From contig CM075783.1 in assembly GCA_037974665.1 (NCBI GenBank), forward strand, positions 13,982,762-14,046,761: 64,000 bases of DNA. Reading direction: 5' to 3'. Of this stretch, positions 35,101-48,700 are shown piece by piece. The translations under genes were made by a program, and so were the position numbers. The notes beneath the pieces are model-generated. The model had not been told where the DNA came from. It worked only from the letters and a program-made list of their open reading frames with translations, and made no database searches. This DNA is from Ehretia macrophylla (Eukaryota > Streptophyta > Magnoliopsida > Boraginales > Ehretiaceae). The first letter of the stretch is position 1. Each line of letters begins with the position of its first letter.

Positions 35101-38100
35101 ATTAATTCAGTAAATTATACTTGTATTATTGAATGCTTATGTCATCCACTTTCCTCCGAATCAAGTTAACCCATGCTGCTAGTGGGTTCAAGGGCTCCTT
35201 ACACCAAACCTTGCAGAAGCAGGTTTTTCGACAATTCCATCCCATGCCGATTCCAACTGAGATGCCCAAAAAGGTTGGTAACTATATATTTTCAATTTTA
35301 ATATATTTTCACTTTTTGTGTATTAGCTATGGATAATACACAAAATCCATTCTGATTCAAATGGATTCTGTAAGGGTTTGCTAAATTCAGTGGTAATTAG
35401 TAGATAAGTTAAATCAATCAGTTTATCCTAAAATCCCATTGGGTAAAATGGATTTATCTTATGAGTTATTGCTTATATTAATTCAGTAAATTATACATGT
35501 ATTATTGAATGCTAATGTCATCAATTTTCTTCCGAATCAAGTTAACCCATGCTGCTAGTGGGTTCAAAGGCTCCCTACACCAAAACATGCACAACCAGGT
35601 TTTTCGACAATTCCGTCCCATGCCGATTCCAACTGAGATGCCCAAAATGGTTAGTAACTTTAAATATTCAATTTTAATATATTTTCACTTTTTGTGTATT
35701 AGCTACGGATAATACACAAAATCCATTCCGAGTCAAATGGATTATGTAAGGGTTTGCAAAATTATGTGTTAATTAGTAGTTAAGTTAAATCCATCAGTTT
35801 ATCCTAAAATCCCATTGGGTAAAATGGATTTATCTTATGAGTTATTGCTTATATTAATTCAGTAAATTATACTTGTATTATTGAAAGCTAATGTCATCCA
35901 CTCTCTTCCGAATCAAGTTAACCCATGCTGCTAGTGGGTTCAAAGGCTCCCTACACCAAACCTTGCACAAGCAGGTTCTTCGACAATCCCAACCTATGCC
36001 GATTCCAAATGAGATGCCCAAAATGGTTGGTAACTTGAATTTTCAATTTAATATATTTTCACTTTTTGGGTATTAGCTACGGATAATACACAAAATCCAT
36101 TCCGATTGAAGTGGATTCTGTAAAGGTTTGCTAAATTATGTGTTAATTAGTAGATGAGTTAAATCCATCAGTTTATCTTAAAATCCCATTGGGTAAAATG
36201 GATTTATCTTATGAGTTACTGCTTATATTAATTCAATAAAATATACTTGTATTATTGAATGCTAATGTCGTCCACTTTCTTCCGAATCAAGTTAACCAAT
36301 GCTGCTAGTAGGTTGAAAGGCTCCCTACACCAAACCTTGCACAAGCAGGTTTTTCGACAATTCCATCCCATACCGATTCCAACTGAGATGCCCAAAATGG
36401 TTCGTAACTATAAATTTTCAATTTTATTATACTTTCACTTTTTGTGTATTAGCTACGGATAATACACAAAATCCATTCTGATTCAAATTGATTCTGTAAG
36501 GGTTTGCTAAATTCAGTGTTAATTGGTAGATAAGTTAAATCCATCAGTTTATCCTAAAATCCCATTGGGTAAAATGGATTTATCTTATGAATTATTGCTT
36601 TTATTAATTCAGTAAATTATACTTGTATTATTGAATGCGAATGTCATCCACTTTCTTCCGAATCAAGTTAACCCATGCTGCGAGTGGGTTCAAAGGCTCC
36701 TTACACCAAACCATGCACAACCAGGTTTTTCGACAATTTCATCCTATGCCGATTCCTACTGAGATGCCCAAAATGGTTGGAAACTTTAAATTTTCAATTT
36801 TAATATATTTTCACTTTTTGTGTATTAGCTACGCATAATACACAAAATCCATTCCGAGTCACATGGATTCTGCAAGGGTTTGCAAAATTCTGTGTTAATT
36901 AGTAGATGAGTTAAATCCACCAGTTTATTCTAAAATCCCAGTGGGTAACATGGATTTATCTTATGAGTTATTGATTATATTAATTCAGTAAATTATACTT
37001 GTATTATTGAATGTTAATGTCATCCACTTTCTTTCGAATCAAGTTAACCCATGCTGCTAGTGGGTTCAAAGACTCCCTACACCAAACCATGCACAACCAA
37101 GCTTTTCGACAATTCCGTGCCATGCCGATTCCAACTGAGATGCCCAAAATGGTTGGTGACTATAAATTTTCAATTTTAACATATTTTCACTTTTTGTGTA
37201 TTAGCTACGGATAATACAAAATCCATTCCGATTGAAATGGATTCTGTAAGGGTTTGCAAAATTCTGTGTTAATTAGTAGATGAGTTAAATGCATCAATTT
37301 GTCCTAAAATCCCATTGGGTAAAATGGATTTATCTTATGAGTTATTGGTTATATTAATTCAGTAAATTATACTTGTATTATTGAAAGCTAATGTCATCCA
37401 CTTTCTTCCGAATCAAGTTAACCCATGCTGCAAGTGGGTTCAAAGGCTCCCTGCACCAAACCTTGCACAAGCAGGATTTTCGACAATTCCATCCCATGCC
37501 GATTCCAAATGAGACGCCCAAAATGGTTGGTAACTATAAATTTTCAATTTTAATATATTTTCAATTTTTGTGTATTAGCTACGGATAATACACAAAATCC
37601 ATTCCGATTCAAATGGATTTTGTAAGGGTTTGCTAAATTCTGTGTTAATTAGTAGATGAGTTAAATCCATTAGTTTATCCTAAAATCCCATTGGGTAAAA
37701 TGGATTTATCTTATCAGTTATTGCTTATATAAATTCAGTAAATTATACTTGTCTTATTGAATGCTAATGTCATCCACTTTCTTCCGAATCAAGTTAACCC
37801 ATGCTGCAAGTGGGTTCAAAGGCTCCCTATAACAAACCTTGCACAAGCAGGTTCATCGACAATACCAACCTATGCCGATTCCCAATGAGATGCCCAAAAT
37901 GGTTGGTAACTAGAATTTTCAATTTTAATATATTTTCACTCTTTGGGTATTAGCTACGGATAATACACAAAATCCATTCCGATTGAAATGGATTATGTAA
38001 GGGTTTGCTAAATCATGTGCTAATTAGTGGATGAGTTAAATCCATCAGTTTATCCTAAAATCCCATTGGGTAAAATGGATTTATATTATGAGTTATAGCT

Positions 38101-38511
38101 TATATTAATTCAGTAAATTATACTTGTGTTATTGAATGCTAATGTCATCCACTTTCTTCCGAATCAAGTTAACCCATGCTGCTAGTGGGTTCAAGGGCTC
38201 CTTACACCAAACCTTGCACAAGCAGGTTTTTCGACAATTCCATCCCTTGCCGATTCCAACTGAGATGCCCAAAATGGTTGGTAACTATAAATTTTCAATT
38301 TTAATATATTTTCACTTTTTGTGTATTAGCAACCGATAATACACAAAATCCATTCTGATTCAAATGGATTCTGTAAGGGTTTGCTAAATTTAGTGGTAAT
38401 TAGTATATAAGTTAAATCCATCAGTTTATCCTAAAATTCCATTGGGTAAAATGGATTTATCTTATGAGTTATTGCTTATCTTAATTCAGTAAATTATACT
38501 TGTATTATTGA

Positions 38512-40012
38512 ATGCTAATGTCATCAATTTTCTTCCGAATCAAGTTAACCCATGCTGCTAGTGGGTTCAAAGGCTCCCTACACCAAACCATGCACAACCA
38601 GGTTTTTCGACAATTCCGTCTCATGCCGATTCCAACTGAGATGCCCAAAATGGTTAGTAACTTTAAATTTTCAAATATAATATATTTTCACTTTTTGTCT
38701 ATTAGCTAAGGATAATACACAAAATCCATTCCGAGTCAAATGGATTCTGTAAGGGTTTGCAAAATTATGTGTTAATTAGTAGACGAGTTAAATCCAACAG
38801 TTTATCCTAAAATCCCATTGGGTAAAATGGATTTATCTTATGAGTTATTGCTTATATTAATTCAGTAAATTATACTTGTATTATTGAAAGCTAATGTCAT
38901 CCACTTTCTTCCGAATCAAGTTAACCCATGCTGCAAGTGGGTTCAAAGGCTCCCTACACCAAACCTTGCACAAGCAGGTTCTTCGACAATCCCAACCTAT
39001 GCCGATTCCAAATGAGATGCCCAAAATGGTTGGTAACTTGACTTTTCAATTTTAATATATTTTCACTTTTTGGGTATTAGCTACGGATAATACACAAAAT
39101 CCATTCCGATTGAAATGGATTCTGTAAGGGTTTGCTAAATTATGTGTTAATTAGTAGATGAGTTAAATCCATCAGTTTATCCTAAAATCTCATTGGGTAA
39201 AATGGATTTATCTTATCAGTTATTGCTTATATAAATTCAGTAAATTATACTTGTCTTATTGAATGCTAATGTCATCCACTTTTTTCCGAATCAAGTTAAC
39301 CCATGCTGCAAGTGTGTTCAAAGGCTCCCTATACCAAATCTTGCACAAGCAGGTTCATCGACAATTCCAACCTATGCCGATTCCCAATGAGATGCCCAAA
39401 ATGGTTGGTAACTAGAATTTTCAATTTTAATATATTTTCACTTTTTGGGTATTAGCTACGGATAATAAAAAAATCCATTCCGATTGAATTGGATTCTGTA
39501 AGGGTTTGCTAAATTATGTGTTAATTAGTGGATGAGTTAAATCCATCAGTTTATCCTAAAATCCCATTGGGTAAAATGGATTTATCTTATGAGTTATTGC
39601 TTATATTAATTCAGTAAATTATACTTGTATTATTGAATGCTTGTGTCATCCACTTTCTTCCGAATCAAGTTAACCCATGCTGCTAGTGGGTTCAAGGGCT
39701 CCTTACACCAAACCTTGCACAAGCAGGTTTTTCGACAATTCCATCCCATGCCGATTCCAACTGAGATGCCCAAAATGGTTGGTAACTATAAATTTTCAAT
39801 TTTAATATATTTTCACTTTTTGTGTATTAGCTACGGATAATACACAAAATCCATTCTGATTCAAATGGATTCTGTAAGGGTTTGCTAAATTCAGTGGTAA
39901 TTAGTAGATAAGTTAAATCCATCAGTTTATCCTAAAATCCCATTGGGTAAAATGTATTTATCTTATGAGTTATTGCTTATATTAATTCAGTAAATTATAC
40001 TTGTATTATTGA
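38512..40012. repeat. four-monomer higher-order repeat (types B-D-C-A), duplicated next door
   Basis: This 1501-bp block reappears almost unchanged starting at 40013, continuing after the LTR insertion from 45782 to about 47150. Shared private variants include TTTTCAAATATAATAT (38670 and 45806), GTAGACGAGTTAAATCCAACAG (38789 and 45919), and GATAATAAAAAAATCC (39461 and 46602). Subtracting the 5638-bp insertion puts the two copies exactly 1501 bp apart. Confidence 0.88.
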
Positions 40013-40143
40013 ATGCTAATGTCATCAATTTTTTTCCGAATCAAGTTAACCCATGCTGCTAGTGGGTTCAAAGGCTCCCTACACCAAACCATGCACAACC
40101 AGGTTTTTCGACAATTCCGTCTCATGCCGATTCCAACTGAGAT

Positions 40144-42665
40144 TGTGACACCCGAGAATTTCACCATAGAATTTATTATAATCGTTGCATACTTATGTGC
40201 GCATTTCTACGTGCATCATTTTTCTTGTTTAATTGTTTTTGTTGTGGGTTACTATTCATAATATTTTTGACTGTTTCAAAAGCTTGATTTTAAATTTTTC
40301 CTAGGTCATATGACATTTAAAAGGAACCAAGAAATTTTCGTTTTGAACTTTCGAGCTTAGGAGTATGCGTTTGAAAAATATTTTCCGTGAGCTTTGAATA
40401 GTGTTACGTAAGAATAGTAACATTTGCAACTAAAAATAATTGAAATTGCATTTTGGCCTAGTTTGACTAAGTTTTTAATGGAATTTGACCCCATTTAATA
40501 ACACATACACATACATAAAACAACTAACTCATCAATTAAAAGCCACATAACATATTAGCTCTCAAAACAATTGCAAAAATTCCCTCCATGTCCCCCCCAT
40601 TTGGCCGTCCACTTCAAGAGAGGAAAGGAGAGAATTTTGCTTCAACATCCATGCACTTGAGCTCCTAGATTGATCTTGAGAGGATTTTGGAGCAACTTAG
40701 GACCTTCAACAAAGCTTCTACATCTTCAAAATTGTGAGGGAGATGCATTTATTTGTTTTTAAAGTTTATGTGCATATATTGAATTTTATTGATTTGTTGA
40801 TATTAGCTATAAAGCTTGTTATGAATGCTTTCTATGAGTTATTTGATGCCTATAGAGTTAACTTTTGAGGTTTGATAGCAAAGTTAATGGTTGAAACTTG
40901 AAATTGATCAAAGAGGTGATGAATAGTGCAGTGAATAGTAAAATCTGAAAATTTAGGATTTTTTTTTAATTATATAATTTGTTAATTGGCTTGAATTGAT
41001 GCCTCATTTAGGTGCTCTAGACCCTAAGGAAGGTAATTGAAAAGCCACGTTATGTTGAATCACTCGAATTTGAACTTTAGTGCATAAATCGCTTACTTTA
41101 AAAAGGGGGTTTTGCACGTTAGGCAATCCGGGCAAATTTGGGCATCGATTTGGGTATCCTTGAGCTAAGGAAGCACCTTTGGTGCTTTCGTTTCGCGAAA
41201 TTGGGGTTCGGTTAGTATGGCTATAGTTCAAACCCGTTCGGGGCCTTCCCGAACTTTTGCTTCAAAAATGAGATTTAGTGACTTTAAAGGGTACCTTTAA
41301 GCTTAATTAGGAATATAGAAAGACTAGGGTAGGATTGAGAATCTCGAACTATGCTTAGGAGAAAGAAAGCTCGATTAAAGAAAGGGGAAATGTAGTGTTT
41401 AGCCTTTTTAGTTGCATTTGAAACTTGTTGTGTGTTAGTAATGACTTGCATTGAATATTTAGGATGTATTTAAGTTATTTGAGTAGATTATTGGAATTAA
41501 TTGTGTTGATTGCTACTTTTGGTATCTTAAAGTTAATATCGTGCTTATTTGAACTTTTATCGTGCATATATGTGAGGGCGGCCTACTTTGTCGTCCCTCT
41601 TACGTGTTATGTGATATATTGATTGTTTGTGACTTGTATTGGGTTGCGCAACCTAAATCGGACATGGTAGCGTCGAGAAACACGGGCGGCATCGGGCTTG
41701 CCGTGCTCCCTCGACTACCATGGTGCCTATTCCCTTCTCGCTGAGGCATACTCCACTACCCCAGAGGCGTGGTTCACCTGCTGGGCATGGACCTACCTCG
41801 GGAGAAAGGGTCGTAGGATCGGGATACATCCGGAGTATCCCAATTGTTGGTGTTTGGGGTTTTCCGGCATGTTCGTGATGCTCGTGGTTCGTGGCTCGTG
41901 ATTGAAGACTCGGAAGTGGAACCGTATCCTTTTTAAAAGTGGTTAATTGCTTGGTTTATTGTCTTGTTGGTTTATGTGGATTATATATGTTTTCTTGTGT
42001 TTGCATATCATATTGCACGTTGGCATGCTGCATCACCTCCCTCGCTGGGCAACTTTGTTGCTCATTCCTCATTTAACATGTTTCAGGTGAAGCTGAGGTG
42101 AATCCTCAGCTGATAGAAGAAGAGGAAGTTTACGTAGATCAGAATCCGTGACTTTGTGTGCTGAGGTGGATTTTATGTGCTTCTTGCGTGGAGTTCTTGT
42201 TAAAAATGTATTTTGAGGCTTTGGAGTCTTGTATATATATGTCTAGTAGATGTGTACTAGGATGTTAAAGAAAGTTGTTGGATTGTAATAATGAATTCTA
42301 GACTTTAATTTCCCTTGCATGCTTGGAGTGTTAGTTAATCTTCATATGGAACTTAGAATTTCATTGTATTTAATTACTTATGACTAAAACCAACTTATCT
42401 CGCATGCTTGTGTGCTTTAGTAGAATGTTGTTGCTCCAAGGCTCGGATGGCCTTGTGATTGTGTTTTAGCTTTGGAGACATTAGTAGATAAGTTGTTGTT
42501 ATAGTTCAAAAGACTTGAGTGGCTATTTGCAGGTAACAGTATTGTCCTATAAACAGGGGAGACTCCGTCCGTTTTCCCCTAAAATTTTGTGCCCGGGGTT
42601 TGGAATTGGTTGAGAATAGCATGGTTATTAGAGCCTCCGGTCTCGTGAGGGATCGGGGCGTTACA
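40144..42665 (+). repeat. 5' LTR of the LARD-like element
   Basis: The 2522-bp LTR includes a GC-rich part near 41560-41900 with a stem-loop at 41663-41722. ORFs of 60-75 codons on both strands recur in both LTR copies, simply because the LTRs are near identical, and have no domain. Confidence 0.92.
41663..41722. other. LTR stem-loop
   Basis: CATGGTAGCGTCGAG at 41663 pairs with CTCGACTACCATG ending at 41722. Inside it CACGG pairs with CCGTG. The same hairpin occurs at 44774-44833 in the other LTR and at 52514-52573 in the nested solo LTR, with no change in the stem. Confidence 0.7.
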
Positions 42666-43253
42666 GAAGTGGTATCAGAGCTTAGCTAGTTAGCTAGGCG
42701 CAAGTCGGGATAAGGTCTTCGGCTTGTGGGGTAGTGGCCTTAGTGTCAATGTGTTTAGAAAGTGTATGTGCATGTCTTATGTGATAAGAGAGTTAATGTG
42801 ATCAATGTGCTTATGTGATCAACATGTTTTATTTGTTGAGTGAACTAGTTGTGGTTTATGTGCTTGTGTGATAAGTGATATGGATGTGGTTAACATGCTT
42901 GATGTGTTTACATGTTCAATGTGTTTATTTGATTAATGCGAGCTATGTGATTAACGTGCCTTGTGTGAATTATGTGCTTTGAGTACTTGAGTGCTCGATA
43001 TGCTTTATATGACTAATGTGAATATGTGATTAACTTGTTTTATGTGAAATTGTTGTTTAAATGACTTAGTAGTTTATGATTTGTGTATGTGAACTTGTTG
43101 CTTATATGACTTTACTTGTTATAAATTGCTAACGTGATCAATATGTTTTATGTGTTAAGCATGCTTACGTGAAACAATGTGTTTTATCTATGAGGGTAAC
43201 TTGCTTGTATGTGTAAGAATTGCGAGGATGCAATTAGTTTAAGGGGGAGAGGG
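42666..43253 (+). other. 588-bp interior of the LARD-like element
   Basis: The interior holds TGGTATCAGAGC (42670-42681), then a leader in which words like TGTGATTAACGTGCTT recur irregularly, then the pol tail and purine tract. The same kind of TGTGAT-rich leader lies at 55260-55440 in the gypsy element. There is no coding frame. Confidence 0.85.
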
Positions 43254-45776
43254 TGTGACACCCGAGAATTTCACCATAGAATTTATTATAATCGTTGCAT
43301 ACTTATGTGCGCATTTCTACGTGCATCATTTTTCTTGTTTAATTGTTTTTGTTGTGGGTTACTATTCATAATATTTTTGACTGTTTCAAAAGCTTGATTT
43401 TAAATTTTTCCTAGGTCATATGACATTTAAAAGGAACCAAGAAATTTTCGTTTTGAACTTTCGAGCTTAGGAGTATGCGTTTGAAAAATATTTTCCGTGA
43501 GCTTTGAATAGTGTTACGTAATAATAGTAACATTTGCAACTAAAAATAATTGAAATTGCATTTTGGCCTAGTTTGACTAAGTTTTTAATGGAATTTGACC
43601 CCATTTAATAACACATACACATATATAAAACAACTAACTCATCAATTAAAAGCCACATAACATATTAGCTCTCAAAACAATTGCAAAAATTCCCTCCATG
43701 TCCCCCCCATTTGGCCGTCCACTTCAAGAGAGGAAAGGAGAGAATTTTGCTTCAACATCCATGCACTTGAGCTCCTAGATTGATCTTGAGAGGATTTTTG
43801 GAGCAACTTAGGACCTTCAACAAAGCTTCTATATCTTCAAAATTGTGAGGGAGATGCATTTATTTGTTTTTAAAGTTTATGTGCATATATTGAATTTTAT
43901 TGATTTGTTGATATTAGCTATAAAGCTTGTTATGAATGCTTTCTATGAGTTATTTGATGCCTATAGAGTTAACTTTTGAGGTTTGATAGCAAAGTTAATG
44001 GTTGAAACTTGAAATTGATCAAAGAGGTGATGAATAGTGCAGTGAATAGTAAAATCCGAAAATTTAGGGTTTTTTTTTAATTATATAATTTGTTAATTGG
44101 CTTGAATTGATGCCTCATTTAGGTGCTCTAGACCCTAAGGAAGGTAATTGAAAAGCCACGTTATGTTGAATCACTCGAATTTGAACTTTAGTGCATAAAT
44201 CGCTTACTTTAAAAAGGGGGTTTTGCACGTTAGGCAATCCGGGCAAATTTGGGCATCGATTTGGGTATCCTTGAGCTAAGGAAGCACCTTTGGTGCTTTC
44301 GTTTCGCGAAATTGGGGTTCGGTTAGTATGGCTATAGTTCAAACCCGTTCGGGGCCTTCCCGAACTTTTGCTTCAAAAATGAGATTTAGTGACTTTAAAG
44401 GGTACCTTTAAGCTTAATTAGGAATATAGAAAGACTAGGGTAGGATTGAGAATCTCGAACTATGCTTAGGAGAAAGAAAGCTCGATTAAAGAAAGGGGAA
44501 ATGTAGTGTTTAGCCTTTTTAGTTGCATTTGAAACTTGTTGTGTGTTAGTAATGACTTGCATTGAATATTTAGGATGTATTTAAGTTATTTGAGTAGATT
44601 ATTGGAATTAATTGTGTTGATTGCTACTTTTGGTATCTTAAAGTTAATATCGTGCTTATTTGAACTTTTATCGTGCATATATGTGAGGGCGGCCTACTTT
44701 GTCGTCCCTCTTACGTGTTATGTGATATATTGATTGTTTGTGACTTGTATTGGGTTGCGCAACCTAAATCGGACATGGTAGCGTCGAGAAACACGGGCGG
44801 CATCGGGCTTGCCGTGCTCCCTCGACTACCATGGTGCCTATTCCCTTCTCGCTGAGGCATACTCCACTACCCCAGAGGCGTGGTTCACCTGCTGGGCATG
44901 GACCTACCTCGGGAGAAAGGGTCGTAGGATCGGGATACATCCGGAGTATCCCAATTGTTGGTGTTTGGGGTTTGCCGGCATGTTCGTGATGCTCGTGGTT
45001 CGTGGCTCGTGATTGAAGACTCGGAAGTGGAACCGTATCCTTTTTAAAAGTGGTTAATTGCTTGGTTTATTGTCTTGTTGGTTTATGTGGATTATATATG
45101 TTTTCTTGTGTTTGCATATCATATTGCACGTTGGCATGCTGCATCACCTCCCTCGCTGGGCAACTTTGTTGCTCATTCCTCATTTAACATGTTTCAGGTG
45201 AAGCTGAGGTGAATCCTCAGCTGATAGAAGAAGAGGAAGTTTACGTAGATCAGAATCCGTGACTTTGTGTGCTGAGGTGGATTTTATGTGCTTCTTGCGT
45301 GGAGTTCTTGTTAAAAATGTATTTTGAGGCTTTGGAGTCTTGTATATATATGTCTAGTAGATGTGTACTAGGATGTTAAAGAAAGTTGTTGGATTGTAAT
45401 AATGAATTCTAGACTTTAATTTCCCTTGCATGCTTGGAGTGTTAGTTAATCTTCATATGGAACTTAGAATTTCATTGTATTTAATTACTTATGACTAAAA
45501 CCAACTTATCTCGCATGCTTGTGTGCTTTAGTAGAATGTTGTTGCTCCAAGGCTCGGATGGCCTTGTGATTGTGTTTTAGCTTTGGAGACATTAGTAGAT
45601 AAGTTGTTGTTATAGTTCAAAAGACTTGAGTGGCTATTTGCAGGTAACAGTATTGTCCTATAAACAGGGGAGACTCCGTCCGTTTTTCCCTAAAATTTTG
45701 TGCCCGGGGTTTGGAATTGGTTGAGAATAGCATGGTTATTAGAGCCTCCGGTCTCGTGAGGGATCGGGGCGTTACA
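43254..45776 (+). repeat. 3' LTR of the LARD-like element
   Basis: This is a 2523-bp copy of 40144-42665, with a few substitutions and one extra T near 43800. It starts straight after the purine tract AAGGGGGAGAGGG and ends at the second GAGAT. Confidence 0.92.
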
Positions 45777-48700
45777 GAGATGCCCAAAATGGTTAGTAAC
45801 TTTAAATTTTCAAATATAATATATTTTCACTTTTTGTCTATTAGCTAAGGATAATACACAAAATCCATTCCGAGTCAAATGGATTCTGTAAGGGTTTGCA
45901 AAATTATGTGTTAATTAGTAGACGAGTTAAATCCAACAGTTTATCCTAAAATCCCATTGGGTAAAATGGATTTATCTTATGAGTTATTGCTTATATTAAT
46001 TCAGTAAATTATACTTGTATTATTGAAAGCTAATGTCATCCACTTTCTTCCGAATCAAGTTACCCCATGCTGCAAGTGGGTTCAAAGGCTCCCTACACCA
46101 AACCTTGCACAAGCAGGTTCTTCGACAATCCCAACCTATGCCGATTCCAAATGAGATGCCCAAAATGGTTGGTAACTTGACTTTTCAATTTTAATATATT
46201 TTCACTTTTTGGGTATTAGCTACGGATAATACACAAAATCCATTCCGATTGAAATGGATTCTGTAAGGGTTTGCTAAATTATGTGTTAATTAGTAGATGA
46301 GTTAAATCCATCAGTTTATCCTAAAATCCCATTGGGTAAAATGGATTTATCTTATCAGTTATTGCTTATATAAATTCAGTAAATTATACTTGTCTTATTG
46401 AATGCTAATGTCATCCACTTTCTTCCGAATCAAGTTAACCCATGCTGCAAGTGTGTTCAAAGGCTCCCTATACCAAATCTTGCACAAGCAGGTTCATCGA
46501 CAATTCCAACCTATGCCGATTCCCAATGAGATGCCCAAAATGGTTGGTAACTAGAATTTTCAATTTTAATATATTTTCACTTTTTGGGTATTAGCTACGG
46601 ATAATAAAAAAATCCATTCCGATTGAATTGGATTCTGTAAGGGTTTGCTAAATTATGTGTTAATTAGTGGATGAGTTAAATCCATCAGTTTATCCTAAAA
46701 TCCCATTGGGTAAAATGGATTTATCTTATGAGTTATTGCTTATATTAATTCAGTAAATTATACTTGTGTTATTGAATGCTTGTGTCATCCACTTTCTTCC
46801 GAATCAAGTTAACCCATGCTGCTAGTGGGTTCAAGGGCTCCTTACACCAAACCTTGCACAAGCAGGTTTTTCGACAATTCCATCCCATGCCGATTCCAAC
46901 TGAGATGCCCAAAATGGTTGGTAACTATAAATTTTCAATTTTAATATATTTTCACTTTTTGGGTATTAGCTATGGATAATACACAAAATCCATTCCGATT
47001 GAAATGGATTCTGTAAGGGTTTGCTAAATTATGTGTTAATTAGTAGATGAGTTAAATCCATCAGTTTATCTTAAAATCGCATTGGGTAAAATGGATTTAT
47101 CTTATGAGTTATTGCTTATATTAATACAGTAAATTATACTTGTATTATTGAAAGCTAATGTCATCCACTTTCTTCCGAATCAAGTTAACCCATGCTGCAA
47201 GTGGGTTCAATGGCTCCCTACACCAAACCTTGCACAAGCAGGTTCTTCGCCAATCCCAACCTATGCCGATTCCAAATGAGATGCCCAAACTGGTTGGTAA
47301 CTTGAGTTTTCAATTTTAATATGTTTTCACTTTTTGGGTATTAGCTACGGATAATACAAAAAATCCATTCCGATTGAAATGGATTCTGTAAGGGTTTGCT
47401 AAATTATGTGTTAATTAGTAGATGAGTTAAATCCATCAATTTATCCTAAAATCCCATTGGGTAAAATGGATTTATCTTATGAGTTATTGCTTATATTAAT
47501 TCAATAAAATATACTTGTATTATTGAATGCTAATGTCATCCACTTTCTTCCGAATCAAGTTAACCCATGCTGCTAGTGGGTTGAAAGGCTCCCTACACCA
47601 AACCTTGCACAAGCAGGTTTTTCGACAATTCCGTCCCATGCCGATTCCAACTGAGATGCCCAAAATGTTTGGTAACTATAAATTTTCAAATTTAATATAT
47701 TTTCACTTTTTGTGTATTAGCTACGGATAATACACAAAATCCATTCTGATTCAAATGGATTCTGTAAGGGTTTGCTTAATTCAGTGGTAATTAATAGATA
47801 AGTTAAATCCATCAGTTTATCCTAAAATCCCATTGGGTAAAATGGATTTATCTTATTGCTTATATTAATTCAGTAAATTATACTTGTATTATTCACTGCT
47901 AATGCCATCCACTTTCTTCCGAATCAAGTTAACCCATGCTACTAGTGGGTTCAAAGGCTTCCTACACCAAACCTTGCACAAGCAGGATTTTCGACAATTC
48001 CATCCCATGCCGATTCCAAATGAGATGCCCAAAATGGTTGGTAACTATAAATTTTCAATTTTAATATATTTTCACTTTTTGTGAATTAGCTACGGATAAT
48101 ACACAAAATCCATTCCGATTCAAATGGATTTTGTAAGGGTTTTCTAAATTATGTGTTAATTAGTAGATGAGTTAAATCCATCAGTTTATCCTAAAATCCC
48201 ATTGGGTAAAGTGGATTTATCTTATCAGTTATTGTTTATTTAAATTCAGTAAATTATACTTGTCTTATTGAATGCTAATGTCATCCACTTTCTTCCGAAT
48301 CAAGTTAACCCATGCTGCAAGTGGGTTCAAAGGCTCCCTATACCAAACCTTGCACAAGCAGGTTCATCGACAATTCCAACCTATGCCGATTCCCAATGAG
48401 ATGCCCAAAATGGTTGGTAACTAGAATTTTCAATTTTAATATATTTTCACTTTTTGGGTATTAGCTACGGATAATACACAAAATCCATTCCGATTGAAAT
48501 GGATTCTGTAAGGGTTTGCTAAATTATGTGTTAATTAGTGGATGAATTAAATCCATCAGTTTATCCTAAAACCCCATTGGGTAAAATGGATTTATCTTAT
48601 GAGTTATTGCTTATATTAATTCAGTAAATTATACTTGTATTATTGAATGCTAATGTCATCCACTTTCTTCCGAATCAAGTTAACCCATGCTGCTAGTGGG

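Larger units (their letters stand above)
26544..40143. repeat. ~375-bp satellite array, block 1 (37 monomer starts)
   Basis: Monomers recur with a period of 374-376 bp; a few are shorter (354, 358 and 369 bp). Starts, taken at the ATG before the TCATCCACTTTC-like word, include 26544, 26913, 27267, 28020, 28754, 30258, 32137, 35133, 38136 and 40013. Each monomer has a ~140-bp part that is open in frame, a 49-bp AT-rich GT...AG-like segment, and a ~180-bp AT-rich linker with the inverted words AATCCATT and AATGGATT. Copies differ from one another by a few to about fifteen percent by eye and fall into recurrent types, given under the higher-order repeats. The block ends where an LTR element is inserted at 40144. 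The ORFs inside monomers are not counted as genes. Confidence 0.95.
40144..45776 (+). mobile_element. non-autonomous chromovirus-type LTR element (LARD-like)
   Basis: Two LTRs of 2522 and 2523 bp (40144-42665 and 43254-45776) enclose only 588 bp. The element is bounded by a perfect GAGAT duplication at 40139-40143 and 45777-45781 inside a satellite monomer. The LTRs begin TGTGACACCC and end GCGTTACA. A primer site at 42670-42681 and a purine tract at 43241-43253 are intact. The LTRs differ at only a few positions, so the insertion is young. The interior codes for no protein, but its last bases read GAGGATGCAATTAGTTTAAG, which translates as EDAISLR, the counterpart of FEDEISIR at the end of the pol gene of the gypsy element at 60140-60180. 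It is therefore a deletion derivative of a Tekay/Del-type element that keeps leader, pol tail and purine tract, and depends on proteins in trans. Confidence 0.92.

Noticed and set aside
26544-40143. CRISPR-like array of regularly spaced repeats
   Set aside because: The whole 375-bp period is repeated, without unique spacers, and the context is eukaryotic.
41004-45012. Paired identical ORFs at 41004/44115, 41562/44673 and 41698/44809
   Set aside because: They are identical only because they lie in two near-identical LTRs. The versions in the older solo LTR (52413-52950) are frame-shifted relative to them.
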